This document shows positions 41,047-49,625 of a DNA stretch of 64,000 bases, piece after piece. This DNA is from UBA1847 sp942492205 (GTDB taxonomy: Bacteria; Pseudomonadota; Gammaproteobacteria; Steroidobacterales; Woeseiaceae): the NCBI GenBank assembly GCA_942492205.1, contig CALODT010000003.1:1-64000 (forward strand). The letters are read 5' to 3'. The notes under the pieces are model-generated. The model was not told where the DNA came from and made no database searches. It saw only the letters and a program-made list of their open reading frames with translations. Position numbers and translations under genes: made by a program. Within the stretch, counting starts at the first letter, position 1; each line of letters opens with the position of its first letter.

Positions 41047-41123
41047 GGCTGCGCTCCTTTCACGATCATGTTGCTTGTCGATCAGTATGCCAACAATACG
41101 CATTCGTGCCTACGCATCGTCTG

Positions 41124-42014
41124 CTAACGGCGTTGCTTCAGGAAATTGCCAAGCAATCTGAACTCGTCCACGCGTCGGCTGCCTTTACGCCAGACAAGGC
41201 CTATCTGGCGAAAGCTCTTTTCGCCCAGCGAATGCAACCTGACCCGCGTATTGCTGAGCAGCGCTGAGTCACGGGCCATTTCAGGCAGGAAGGTCACGCC
41301 AAGATCGGCATCGACCATTTCAATCAGGGTCAGCAAGCTGCTGGCGCCGAACCGGCTGACTTTTTGCGTATTCCGTATTCGACAGGCAGCGAGCGCGTGG
41401 TCCCGAAGGCAATGACCATCTTCCAGCAACAGGATGCTGTCTGAGTCGAGCCGGCTGAAACGATAATTCCTCGGATCGACGTGCTGCGTGTTCTCGTGGC
41501 ACGCAAGGCAAAAAGCATCCCGAAACAAGGGCAGCTCCTCGACTCCCTGCATCTCCCAGGGCAGCGCCATCAACAGCACATCAAGCGCTCCTTCCATGAG
41601 CCGCGCGTAGATTCGTTGCGTCTGGTCCTCGATTAGCAGCAGCCGCAGATCCGGATACTGCGCACGCAGCGTTGGCAGCGCATCAGGGAGAATGAACGGG
41701 GCGATCGTCGGAATGACCCCCAGGCGCAGTTCGCCGGTCAGCGGTTCCTTCTGGCCGCGCGCCGTTTCGACCAGGCTGTCCAGGTCTCTCAGCACCAGTC
41801 GTGCCTGAACAGCAACCTGCTGGCCGGTCGCCGTGATGGTGACGTTGCGATTGGTGCGATCGACCAACTGCGCGTCGAGGGTCGTCTCGAGTTCCTTGAT
41901 GGCATTGCTGAAGGCCGATTGAGACACGTAGCAGCGTTCTGCTGCGCGGCCGAAGTGCTCGGTTTCCGTCAGCGCGAGAAAATACTGCAGCTGTTTGACG
42001 GTGGGCGCCTTCAT
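41124..42014 (-). CDS. oxyR: Hydrogen peroxide sensor OxyR (LysR family)
   Basis: The 296-residue protein has the LysR helix-turn-helix (QYFLALTETEHFGRAAERCYVSQSAFSNAIKELE shortened: AAERCYVSQSAF) and a substrate-binding-type domain. The peroxide-sensing pair is C202 in EDGHCLRDHAL and C211 in LAACRIRN, nine residues apart as in E. coli OxyR C199/C208. That supports OxyR over other LysR proteins. It is divergent from dps, a classical OxyR target, and near a peroxiredoxin-glutaredoxin gene. Confidence 0.93.
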   Translation of the reverse strand: MKAPTVKQLQYFLALTETEHFGRAAERCYVSQSAFSNAIKELETTLDAQLVDRTNRNVTITATGQQVAVQARLVLRDLDSLVETARGQKEPLTGELRLGVIPTIAPFILPDALPTLRAQYPDLRLLLIEDQTQRIYARLMEGALDVLLMALPWEMQGVEELPLFRDAFCLACHENTQHVDPRNYRFSRLDSDSILLLEDGHCLRDHALAACRIRNTQKVSRFGASSLLTLIEMVDADLGVTFLPEMARDSALLSNTRVRLHSLGEKSFRQIGLVWRKGSRRVDEFRLLGNFLKQRR

Positions 42015-42110
42015 TTATCTATTAAATAGTACATAGTGACCTAATTAAACCATTTTATTTATTGATTGAATACCCCTAGACTTATTGATCTAGCGTCTAA
42101 GGAGAATTTG
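42015..42110. promoter_or_regulatory. oxyR-dps divergent intergenic region
   Basis: A very AT-rich 96-base stretch between divergent starts. CTATT-A-AATAG (42019-42029) is an inverted repeat overlapping a TATC...ATAG pattern that loosely resembles half-sites of the OxyR consensus. AAGGAGA just before 42111 is the dps ribosome site. Binding by OxyR is an inference from context. Confidence 0.4.
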
Positions 42111-42578
42111 ATGGAAGTGAATACCGGTATCAATGAGAAAGACCGCAAGGCTATCGCAGCGGGATTGTCTCGTCTCCTGGCGGATAGCTATACGCTCTAC
42201 CTCAAGACCCACAACTACCACTGGAACGTAACGGGGCCGCAGTTCAACACGCTGCACCTGATGTTCGAGGGGCAGTATACGGAGCTGGCAACCGCCGTTG
42301 ACGAAATCGCCGAGCGAATTCGAGCGCTGGGAGTCAAGGCGCCGGGTTCCTATCGCGAGTACGCGAACCTGACCGAAATAACAGAAGGCGACGGCAGCGA
42401 GACTGCCGAGGAAATGATTCGCCAGCTTGCCATCGGCCAGGAAACGATCGTGCGGACGGCCAGGGCGGTCTTCCCCGCGGCAGACTCTGCGAACGATGAG
42501 CCAACTGCCGACTTGTTAACGCAGCGCATGCAGCTGCACGAGAAAAACGCCTGGATGCTTCGCAGCATGCTGGCCTGA
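42111..42578 (+). CDS. dps: Dps-family DNA-binding ferritin-like protein
   Basis: Dps stores iron, consumes peroxide at its ferroxidase site and can bind DNA. The 155-residue product from the ATG at 42111 (after AAGGAGA) contains the ferroxidase signature LKTHNYHWNVTGPQFNTLH and FEGQYTELATAVDEIAERIRALG. Length and helix pattern are standard. The ORF opens 45 bases earlier, but that start lacks a ribosome site. It is divergent from oxyR and followed 25 bases later by a peroxiredoxin-glutaredoxin gene. Confidence 0.93.
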   Translation: MEVNTGINEKDRKAIAAGLSRLLADSYTLYLKTHNYHWNVTGPQFNTLHLMFEGQYTELATAVDEIAERIRALGVKAPGSYREYANLTEITEGDGSETAEEMIRQLAIGQETIVRTARAVFPAADSANDEPTADLLTQRMQLHEKNAWMLRSMLA

Positions 42579-42603
42579 TCAACCCTTTAGATAACTGGAG
42601 AGA

Positions 42604-43368
42604 ATGATGTTCAAAGAAATGCAAGGCAAACGAGTGCCAGACGTTACGTTCCGGACTCGCAAGGACCACGAGTGGGTAGAGCTGTCGAGCAACGACATCT
42701 TCGCCGGCAAGTCCGTCGTCGTGTTCTCGCTGCCCGGCGCCTTTACACCAACCTGCTCGTCGTCGCATGTGCCGCGATACAACCAGCTTGTGCCCCTGTT
42801 CAAGGCGAACGGTATCGACGACGTGATTTGTGTCAGTGTCAACGATGCGTTCGTCATGAACGAGTGGAAGCGCTCGCAGAAAGCAGATCGGGTGACGTTT
42901 TTGCCCGACGGCAACGGCGATTTCTCTGACGGCATGGGTCTGCTCGTCGGCAAGGAAGATCTCGGCTTCGGCAAGCGCTCGTGGCGCTACTCGATGCTCG
43001 TACGCGACGGTGTCATCGAGAAAATGTTCATCGAGCCGGAGGAGCCGGGCGACCCGTTCCACGTCTCCGATGCCGACACGATGCTGAAGTACCTCGATCC
43101 AAACGGTCAGTTACCGCATGACGTAACGATATTCACCCGCGAAGGCTGTCCGTTCTGCGTCGGCGCCAAGGGCATGCTGCGCGATGCCGGTATCGAGTTC
43201 GAAGAGCTGTTGCTGAATCGTGACTACACCGATCGCACCCTGCGTGCGGTTGCGTCAGCTACGACCTACCCGCAGGTGTTCGTCGACGGCAAGCTGATCG
43301 GTGGCTCCGAGGATCTCAAGAAATGGCTGGAATCTGGTGACGCAGCGCGGACGCTAAGCGCTGCCTGA
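42604..43368 (+). CDS. Peroxiredoxin-glutaredoxin fusion (Prx5-Grx hybrid)
   Basis: The 254-residue protein joins a Prx5-type peroxiredoxin (residues about 1-165, peroxidatic C51 in PGAFTPTCSSSH) to a glutaredoxin domain (about 172-245, C182 and C185 in EGCPFCVGAKG, with TYPQVFVDGKLIGG). In Haemophilus PGdx the Grx domain reduces the Prx domain with glutathione, giving a self-contained glutathione peroxidase. Together with dps and oxyR it forms a peroxide-defence module. A terminator follows. Confidence 0.94.
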   Translation: MMFKEMQGKRVPDVTFRTRKDHEWVELSSNDIFAGKSVVVFSLPGAFTPTCSSSHVPRYNQLVPLFKANGIDDVICVSVNDAFVMNEWKRSQKADRVTFLPDGNGDFSDGMGLLVGKEDLGFGKRSWRYSMLVRDGVIEKMFIEPEEPGDPFHVSDADTMLKYLDPNGQLPHDVTIFTREGCPFCVGAKGMLRDAGIEFEELLLNRDYTDRTLRAVASATTYPQVFVDGKLIGGSEDLKKWLESGDAARTLSAA

Positions 43369-43396
43369 TCGATCCCTTAGCACCAGCAAAAAGATA

Positions 43397-43430
43397 GCCG
43401 GGCAGACCGACAGGGCTGCCCGGCTTGTTT
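43397..43430 (+). terminator. Rho-independent terminator after the Prx-Grx gene
   Basis: GCCGGGCAG (43397-43405) and CTGCCCGGC (43416-43424) form a perfect 9-bp stem followed by TTGTTT. Confidence 0.8.
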
Positions 43431-43501
43431 GCTTATAGAGGTCCGATTCTGGCTATTCCAGGGCCGCTGCCGGCGTATACTTCGGTAGGTAAGGAAACGC
43501 C

Positions 43502-44965
43502 ATGCAGAATGAAAATAAAATATTCGAACGCGCAAGATTGTCGCGCGACCCGCGATTCGATGGCCGATTCTTCATTGGCGTGAAGACAACTGGTATCTAC
43601 TGCCGACCCATCTGCCCGGCGAATGTGCCGAAGAGCGAAAATGTCGTCTTCTATCGCACCGCCGCTTCCGCAGGCGAGGCCGGTTTTCGACCGTGTCTGC
43701 GTTGTCGCCCCGAATGTGCGCCTGGAACGGCCGCGTGGGCCGGAACCTCAACGACGGTGAAGAGAGGCCTGCGGCTGATTGCCGAAGGTGCGCTCGACGA
43801 TGGCAATGTCGAGCAACTCGCGGAGCGGCTGGGCGTCACCAGTCGCCATCTGCGACGTCTTTTTAACAAGCACCTTGGCGCAAGCCCGTTGGCGGTTGCA
43901 CATACGCAACGGCTGCATTTTGCGAAAAACCTCATCGATCAGACGTCACTCACGATGAGTGACATATCCGTCGCGGCCGGATTCGGCAGCGTGCGCCGTT
44001 TCAATGATACGTTCAGGAAAACCTACGGCAGAACGCCGCGCGAGTTGCGTCGGCGGCGGAAGCCATCGTTGATTGCGAGCGCTTTCTCGGTACAGCTGCC
44101 GTATCGACTGCCATTTGACTGGGCTCGTTTGTTGTCGTTCTTCGCGGCGAGGGCCACGCCCGGTGTTGAGCACGTGCAGGATGGTCGCTACCTGCGCAGC
44201 ATCTGCGTGGGTGAAGACGCAGGTATTATCGACGTACGCGATACGGGGCGGCACCTTGCCTTGTCGTTGCATGGCCTCGGCACGGAGGCGCTGTTTTCGA
44301 TTGTGCAACGCGTGCGTGGTCTGTTCGACCTCGATGCTTCAACCGACGATATCGCGCGCGTCCTGTCACCCGATAAGACACTGCGCCCGTTGTTGAAGAT
44401 TAACGCCGGAGTACGGGTGCCTGGCGCGTGGGATGGTTTCGAGCTCACTGTGCGCGCCATTCTGGGCCAGCAGGTATCCGTCGCTGCGGCTACGACGCTC
44501 GCCGGCCGTGTTGCAGAGCGCTACGGTGAACGGATCGACGTCTCGACCGAGGGTCTGCCGCGTGTGCCGAATCGACTCTTCCCGGGGCCGGAGAGACTGC
44601 AGCGTGCGAAGCTTGAAAGTCTGGGCATTATCGCGAGTCGCGCACAGACGATCCGCAGTGTCTCAAGAGCGGTTCTGAGTGGCGATCTGAACTTCGATGC
44701 GGCGCAGCATCCGCAGAGCGTCAGCGCTTCCCTGAAATCGATAAAGGGGATCGGCGACTGGACCGCGGAGTACGTGGCGATGCGTGCCATGAAGGATCCG
44801 GATGCGTTTCCGTCGGCGGACCTGGGGCTGCTGCGCGCGTTCGATCGCCCGGGCGGCCATCGAATGAAGCCGAAGGATCTTCAGAAGCGCGCTGAGGCCT
44901 GGCGGCCATGGCGCGCCTATGCTGCGTTATTGTTATGGGGCTCCGCGGACGGGGCTGGAGGCTAG
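43502..44965 (+). CDS. Ada N-domain/AraC/AlkA fusion: DNA-3-methyladenine glycosylase
   Basis: The 487-residue protein has three parts. The Ada N-terminal zinc domain has C34, C38, C65 and C68 (YCRPICPAN; PCLRCRPEC) and accepts methyl groups from phosphotriesters. An AraC-type DNA-binding domain spans about residues 85-190 (VEQLAERLGVTSRHLRRLF; ISVAAGFGSVRRFNDTF). The C-terminal AlkA glycosylase has a helix-hairpin-helix KGIGDWTAEYVAMRA with catalytic aspartate in FPSADLGLLRA. It probably both senses alkylation and excises alkylated bases. The methyltransferase gene starts 3 bases after its stop. Confidence 0.92.
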   Translation: MQNENKIFERARLSRDPRFDGRFFIGVKTTGIYCRPICPANVPKSENVVFYRTAASAGEAGFRPCLRCRPECAPGTAAWAGTSTTVKRGLRLIAEGALDDGNVEQLAERLGVTSRHLRRLFNKHLGASPLAVAHTQRLHFAKNLIDQTSLTMSDISVAAGFGSVRRFNDTFRKTYGRTPRELRRRRKPSLIASAFSVQLPYRLPFDWARLLSFFAARATPGVEHVQDGRYLRSICVGEDAGIIDVRDTGRHLALSLHGLGTEALFSIVQRVRGLFDLDASTDDIARVLSPDKTLRPLLKINAGVRVPGAWDGFELTVRAILGQQVSVAAATTLAGRVAERYGERIDVSTEGLPRVPNRLFPGPERLQRAKLESLGIIASRAQTIRSVSRAVLSGDLNFDAAQHPQSVSASLKSIKGIGDWTAEYVAMRAMKDPDAFPSADLGLLRAFDRPGGHRMKPKDLQKRAEAWRPWRAYAALLLWGSADGAGG

Positions 44966-44968
44966 AGC

Positions 44969-45454
44969 ATGTATTACTGTTATCTCGATACCCCCATTGG
45001 CGAGCTGCTGCTGGCGGGACAGGATGGCGCCTTGGCAATGATCGGCTTTCCGAAAGGCTCGATGCGCCGTGACCCGGAGCCGGAGTGGATTTACAACGAG
45101 AAACCGCTGGCCAGAGCACGGCAACAGCTGCAGGAGTACTTTGCCGGCGAGCGACGGGAATTCGATCTGCCGCTGGAGCTTACCGGGACGGAGTTTCAGA
45201 TCAGCGTGTTGAAAGCGCTGCAGCAGATACCCTACGGTGAAACTGTCTCATACGGAGAAGTTGCGAAGCGCATAGGCCGGCCTAAAGCGATGCGCGCGGT
45301 CGGTGCGGCAAATGGCCGTAACCCGATTCCGATTGTGGTGCCGTGCCACCGCGTCATCGGCAGTAGCGGTGATATGACCGGCTTCGGCGGTGGTATCGAT
45401 ACCAAGGAGGCGTTACTTCGCCTGGAGGCGGAGAACACGCAGGACCTGCTGTAG
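44969..45454 (+). CDS. ogt: Methylated-DNA--protein-cysteine methyltransferase
   Basis: The 161-residue protein repairs O6-methylguanine by suicidal transfer to cysteine. The active-site motif is IPIVVPCHRVIG with C126, preceded by the helix-turn-helix GETVSYGEVAKRIGRPKAMRAVGAAN. Length fits Ogt. With the upstream Ada/AlkA gene it completes the functions that E. coli Ada carries in one protein plus AlkA. The TAG stop lies inside a REP-like motif. Confidence 0.94.
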   Translation: MYYCYLDTPIGELLLAGQDGALAMIGFPKGSMRRDPEPEWIYNEKPLARARQQLQEYFAGERREFDLPLELTGTEFQISVLKALQQIPYGETVSYGEVAKRIGRPKAMRAVGAANGRNPIPIVVPCHRVIGSSGDMTGFGGGIDTKEALLRLEAENTQDLL

Positions 45455-45475
45455 GAGCGCGCCCCGGCGCGCGAG
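45450..45475 (+). repeat. REP-like palindrome at the ogt stop codon
   Basis: TGTAGGAGCGCGCCCCGGCG followed by CGCGA has the form TGTAGGAGC-N-GCGA of REP elements known from Pseudomonas and relatives, with the GCGCG arms able to pair. Only one clear copy is in this window. Confidence 0.45.
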
Positions 45476-45507
45476 CCATAGCTGCGGCCGGCACGCCGCA
45501 ACGACGC

Positions 45508-46170
45508 CTAGAGTTTCTTGCCCTGCATCCCGCGGACCACCGCGGACGGCTCGACACCCTCGAGCAGGCGATCGTCAGCGATCAAGTCGGTAAAGCGCGA
45601 CTCCAGCGGCAAGACACCGGCCCATATCGGAATCGCATAGTCCTCGTCCTCGTCACCCGGCATGCCGGTCGCCACTTTGGCGGAGGCCGACTCAATCGTG
45701 AGTTCGATAACGCCAGTCATCTTCACTTCTTTCTCGAGCGGTTCGCGAAGCTCATCCCAGCGACCCGGCATCGTGCACTCGGAAATCACACGCAGCGCGT
45801 GCAGCTTTTCATCGTAGTCCTCGATCAGGCGTGCGGGTCCGAATACCGTGGCCGAGCGATACCGCATCGACGAATTGAATGCTGAACGCGCGAATACCAG
45901 GCCATCGACATGCGTGACGTTCATGCAGGCTGTACCCGTACTTTCCAGCAGGCGGATGACGCGTGCTTTCCGGGCTCCGTGCAGGTAGATGGTCTCGCCG
46001 TCGCGGCCATAAAGCATTGGCACGACAACCGGTTCATCATCCTGGACAAACGCCACCTGTGCGATGAGCGCGGAGTCGAGGATACCGTGCACCGTGTCGC
46101 GATCATAGGCGGCTTTCTCACGCAGCTGCCGGACTTTGTTTTTCTTGCTGACGGCGTAATCGTTACTCAC
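45508..46170 (-). CDS. Pyridoxamine 5'-phosphate oxidase-like FMN-binding protein
   Basis: The 220-residue protein has the split-barrel flavin-binding pattern of the PPOX/nitroimidazole-resistance group: AQVAFVQDDEPVVVPMLYGRDGETIYLHG, then KARVIRLLESTGTACMNVTHVDGL and FNSSMRYRSATVFG. These proteins bind FMN, F420 or heme, and the substrate here is not predictable. It follows the SLC13 transporter by 13 bases on the same strand, so co-expression is likely. Confidence 0.82.
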   Translation of the reverse strand: MSNDYAVSKKNKVRQLREKAAYDRDTVHGILDSALIAQVAFVQDDEPVVVPMLYGRDGETIYLHGARKARVIRLLESTGTACMNVTHVDGLVFARSAFNSSMRYRSATVFGPARLIEDYDEKLHALRVISECTMPGRWDELREPLEKEVKMTGVIELTIESASAKVATGMPGDEDEDYAIPIWAGVLPLESRFTDLIADDRLLEGVEPSAVVRGMQGKKL

Positions 46171-46183
46171 AGCGCTGCAACCC

Positions 46184-47647
46184 TCACAGGAACTTGGGGG
46201 CCAGGAACAGTGCCACCGAGGACACCAGGAAAATTCCGATAATGTTCAGCAGAAAGCCCGCACGGACCATCTTCGGGATCGTAAGCATGCCCGAGCCGAA
46301 GACGATTGCATTGGGCGGCGTCGCGACCGGCAACATGAACGCACAGCTTGCGGCAAAGGTAACGGGCACGGTCAATACAATGGGATCGAAACCGGATTCG
46401 ATCGCTATTGCGCCAACCACAGGGAGAAAAGTCGCCGTGGTCGCAATGTTGCTCGTGAGTTCCGTCAGAAAGATAATCATTGCGGCAGCAATGATGACGA
46501 TAATCGCGAGCGGCAGCATGCCGACGGCCTGCAGGCTGCCGCCAAGCCACTCAGCCAGTCCCGTGCGGGTTACGGCGCTGGCAAGCGTCAGGCCTCCGCC
46601 GAACAGTATGAGAACACTCCAGGGCAGCCGCTCGGCATACGTCCAGCGTAGCAGCAGCGGGTCACTTTTCTCACCACTCGGAATCAGGAAAAGGAGGATT
46701 GCGCCGGCCATTGCAATGCCGGAATCGTCGAGCGCCGAGAGTCCAGGCAGCTTGACCAGTACCGGTCGCAGAACCCAGGTAAGCGCCATGAGCGTAAAAA
46801 TAATTGCAACACGTGTCTCGGGTACCGTTATGCGCCCCATGTCGTCTTTCATTTTCTTCAGGGTCGCTCGCCCTTCACCCGAGGTCGTGAAATCAACCTT
46901 GAATACCCAGCGCGTCAGCGTTAGCCATGCAAGGGGCAACATCAGTGCGCTGAGCGGCAGGCCGACCAGCATCCAGCTGGAAAAGTCGATTTCTGTGCCG
47001 TAGCTCTCCTGCATGAATGCCGCCAGTAATGCGTTCGGTGCTGTGCCAACAAGTGTCGCCATGCCGCCGATGGTGGCGCCATAGGCAACGCCGAGTAACA
47101 GCGAGTACTGAAAATTCTGTTTGCCCTGTTCGTCGAGCCCGTCCACGGTCTTGTGGATAACGGCAATGATGGATATGGCGATGGGTAGCAGCATCATCGT
47201 CGTCGACGTATTCATGACCCACATACTGATCACGGCACTTGCCAGCATGAAGCCGCCGACAAGCGAGCGACCGTTGCCCCCCACGTGCTGCAACACCGTC
47301 AACGCGATGCGGCGATGCAGGTTCCAGCGCTGCATCGCAAAGGCGACGATAAAGCCGCCAAGGAAGAGGTAGATGACCTTGTTGGCATAAGGCGCGGCGG
47401 TATCCTGAATCGTCGCAACGCCAAGTAACGGAAAGGCAACCAATGGCAGCAAGGCGGTTACCGCGATCGGCACGGCTTCGGTTGCCCACCAGACCGCCAT
47501 CATTACCCCGATAGCTGCCGTGTTCCATCCTGCCTCGGAAAGCCCGGCAGGTGCGCCGCCGAGCATCATTAGCGCGGCTAGCGCGGGGCCGAGAAAGAGC
47601 CCGACCGTTTGATGAGTTGAACGGCCGTCATGCACGTTGTCGGTCAA
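46184..47647 (-). CDS. SLC13/DASS-family sodium:dicarboxylate (or sulfate) symporter
   Basis: The 487-residue protein has about 11-12 transmembrane segments. Signature segments are VMNTSTTMMLLPI and TELTSNIATTATFLPV, the paired sodium/substrate motifs of the VcINDY type, and FMLPVATPPNAIVFGSG, the SLC13 signature. GTAPNAL lies in the first half. Substrates of the family include succinate, malate, citrate and sulfate. The first motif reads NTS rather than the usual SNT, visible directly. It is followed by the flavin-binding protein gene. Confidence 0.9.
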   Translation of the reverse strand: MTDNVHDGRSTHQTVGLFLGPALAALMMLGGAPAGLSEAGWNTAAIGVMMAVWWATEAVPIAVTALLPLVAFPLLGVATIQDTAAPYANKVIYLFLGGFIVAFAMQRWNLHRRIALTVLQHVGGNGRSLVGGFMLASAVISMWVMNTSTTMMLLPIAISIIAVIHKTVDGLDEQGKQNFQYSLLLGVAYGATIGGMATLVGTAPNALLAAFMQESYGTEIDFSSWMLVGLPLSALMLPLAWLTLTRWVFKVDFTTSGEGRATLKKMKDDMGRITVPETRVAIIFTLMALTWVLRPVLVKLPGLSALDDSGIAMAGAILLFLIPSGEKSDPLLLRWTYAERLPWSVLILFGGGLTLASAVTRTGLAEWLGGSLQAVGMLPLAIIVIIAAAMIIFLTELTSNIATTATFLPVVGAIAIESGFDPIVLTVPVTFAASCAFMLPVATPPNAIVFGSGMLTIPKMVRAGFLLNIIGIFLVSSVALFLAPKFL

Positions 47648-48046
47648 GGTAAATGCTCCCCCGCAAATTTCTGGTGCCGGCTAGCCTACCTTTTTCGACG
47701 CCATTCGTCGTCGGTTTCGCGTCCAATGTCCAGATATGGTGGTGTATTCGCCTTCCCATACTATATGTAGTAGCATCTTCCGCGTACCGATCTGGTACGC
47801 ACGGAGATGAAATGTAACAAGGCGAGGTGGGCGCACTGCCATGCTGGATGCATGACTCAACGGCGGGTGCTGCGTGAACCCTCTCAACACGCCACCTTTT
47901 TTGACTGATTTCCTGCAAACAGTCATTGCCAGCGAGGAAGCGGATCGCCAACCGGGAGATGGAAACGTCGTTAAACGTCCTGACACTGAGGTCCGGATTA
48001 TTCGATCGTAGACCCCTCCCAGCCGGATACATTTTCTGCTTATACT
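47648..48046. other. Intergenic region without a recognised gene
   Basis: About 400 bases between the divergent SLC13 and cupin genes. Open frames exist on the minus strand, but none has a recognisable protein or a convincing ribosome site. TACTATATG near 47760 and TATACT at 48041-48046 could be -10 elements, without good -35 partners. A strong plus-strand terminator follows immediately, so a short unannotated transcript is possible. Confidence 0.4.
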
Positions 48047-48073
48047 GCCGCCCAGTTTCTGGGCGGCTTTTTT
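48047..48073 (+). terminator. Rho-independent terminator upstream of the cupin lipoprotein gene
   Basis: GCCGCCCAG (48047-48055) and CTGGGCGGC (48059-48067) form a perfect stem with a 3-base loop and six T residues. It is oriented to stop plus-strand transcripts, although no plus-strand gene precedes it. The next gene begins 20 bases later. Confidence 0.85.
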
Positions 48074-48092
48074 CTTGGCATAGGCACTATCG

Positions 48093-48896
48093 ATGACGGC
48101 GAGACTGGTTGCGGGCACTCTGATTCTTGTTCTCTTGTCGGCGTGCGCGAGTGGTCCGCCAACGTTGCCGTACCCCGCATTTGTCCAGGTCGACGACCTC
48201 CAGGATATCTTTATGGCGAGCCTGCCCGGGATTCGGGCAAAGCAGCTGGCGGGAGATCCGCAGACGCGCCGTACGAGTAATCGCATCGATCTTCCCGCTG
48301 ATTGGAGTGGAACAACCGGGGGTTCGCCGGGCCGCTCGCTGGAGATCTTCGTGATCGCCGGCAAGCTCAAGATCGCTGATATAGAACTCGGACGCGGGGG
48401 ATACGCGTTCCTCCCGGCCGGCTCGCTCGGATTTAATCTGGTCTCTGCCGAGGGCGCGCGAATACTCTATTTTCTCAATGACGTCGATCCGGAGTCGATC
48501 ATCAGGTCACCCATTATTCTGGATGCCGGGTTACTTGCGTGGTCGGCGACATCAACTGCTGGCGTTTTCAGCAAGGAGTTGCGACTGGATCCCGGCAACA
48601 ACTCCAGGACCTGGTTGCTGAAGATCGAGCCGGGCAGCCGCTTACCGTGGCAGACGTCTTCCGCGATTCGCGAGGGATATCTGCTGGCTGGCAGCTATCA
48701 GCACAGCGAGTGTGTGGCGGGGGAAGTTCATACCTGGCAGTACGCGCCCGGTGGCTATTTCTACCGACCGGCTAACACCATCAACGGTGGGCCAGATGCC
48801 CAGGCACTCACCGAGTCGGTATGGCTGTTTCGAGAAGTGGATGGCGGCGTCGAGGAATCCGTGCCGGCCTGCGTGGTGCGAGAGGAGCCGCTCTGA
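48093..48896 (+). CDS. Cupin-like lipoprotein (DUF4437-type)
   Basis: The 267-residue product has a lipoprotein signal peptide (MTARLVAGTLILVLLSAC with the lipobox LLSAC). Two cupin-like beta domains follow: the first includes LEIFVIAGKLKIADIELGRGGYAFLPAGS, the second LLKIEPGSRLPWQTSSAIREGYLLAG and YAPGGYFYRPAN. The pattern resembles periplasmic DUF4437 proteins; metal ligands are not obvious. Function unknown. Confidence 0.7.
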   Translation: MTARLVAGTLILVLLSACASGPPTLPYPAFVQVDDLQDIFMASLPGIRAKQLAGDPQTRRTSNRIDLPADWSGTTGGSPGRSLEIFVIAGKLKIADIELGRGGYAFLPAGSLGFNLVSAEGARILYFLNDVDPESIIRSPIILDAGLLAWSATSTAGVFSKELRLDPGNNSRTWLLKIEPGSRLPWQTSSAIREGYLLAGSYQHSECVAGEVHTWQYAPGGYFYRPANTINGGPDAQALTESVWLFREVDGGVEESVPACVVREEPL

Positions 48897-48902
48897 CACA
48901 TC

Positions 48903-48931
48903 GGATAGCCCCGCTGCCTGCAGGGCTATCC
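48903..48931 (+). other. Hairpin after the cupin lipoprotein gene
   Basis: GGATAGCCC (48903-48911) and GGGCTATCC (48923-48931) form a perfect stem between converging genes, without a T-run. A transcript-stabilising 3' end is possible. Confidence 0.45.
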
Positions 48932-48999
48932 AGGTCGGCTAACGCACGGGCGGGGATACGCCTTGCGCTATCAGTGCCGACCGGAACACCGCGGTGACG

Positions 49000-49524
49000 C
49001 TACTTGGCGACGAGTTTGGTAATGCGCTTGCCGAGTGCCATCAGCTTGGTCAGCGTGCTGGTAGGCACGGCGCTGATTTCTTCATACCAGCTGCTCGTCG
49101 ATTCAACGAATCCCAGCATGCTGTGGATGCGCTGCTTGGTAATGGGGTCCGTTTCGTTCTCTGCATCGACCTGCTCGGCGCAGCTACGGAGCATTGTCAG
49201 CGTCGGGTTCAGTTCTCGTTGCTTGCGCTGCTCGATGATCACGCGAAACAGCTCCCAGACATCGTGCAAGGATTCGAAGTAGTCGCGTCGATCGCCGAGT
49301 ACGTGCGTCATGCGCACCAGCTGATAGCTCTGCAATTCGCGAATGCTCGTGCTCACATTGGAGCGCGCTATGGAGAGCAGGTCGACAATCTCGTCGGCGC
49401 GTAACGGCTTCGGTGACAGGTACAGCAGCGCCTGAATCTGAGCGACCGTCCTGTTGGTTCCCCAGCGCGTGCCCATTTCGCCCCAATGCAGTACGTACTT
49501 TTCAACCGCTGGTGTCATTTGCAT
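49000..49524 (-). CDS. GbsR/MarR-family transcriptional regulator
   Basis: The 174-residue protein begins MQMTPAVEKYVLHWGEMGTRWGTNRTVAQI. The winged helix DEIVDLLSIARSNVSTSIRELQSY and the segment THVLGDRRDYFESLHDVWELFR are characteristic of the GbsR group, which includes choline/glycine-betaine regulators. Its target is not evident here, since no betaine genes are nearby. It reads away from cmoB's 3' end on the same strand with about 100 bases between. Confidence 0.85.
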   Translation of the reverse strand: MQMTPAVEKYVLHWGEMGTRWGTNRTVAQIQALLYLSPKPLRADEIVDLLSIARSNVSTSIRELQSYQLVRMTHVLGDRRDYFESLHDVWELFRVIIEQRKQRELNPTLTMLRSCAEQVDAENETDPITKQRIHSMLGFVESTSSWYEEISAVPTSTLTKLMALGKRITKLVAK

Positions 49525-49625
49525 CGGTTCTTTCTCTTATTTCTGTTTTGACCGAAATTACAGGCGAACCAGGGCAGGGTCAATTGGCGTGGCACGACGG
49601 CCGAGATCAGGCCCGGATAGACTGG

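Noticed and set aside
47681..48370. 229-residue minus-strand frame across the SLC13/cupin intergenic region
   Set aside because: It overlaps the cupin lipoprotein gene, reads through the terminator and shows no recognisable domain.
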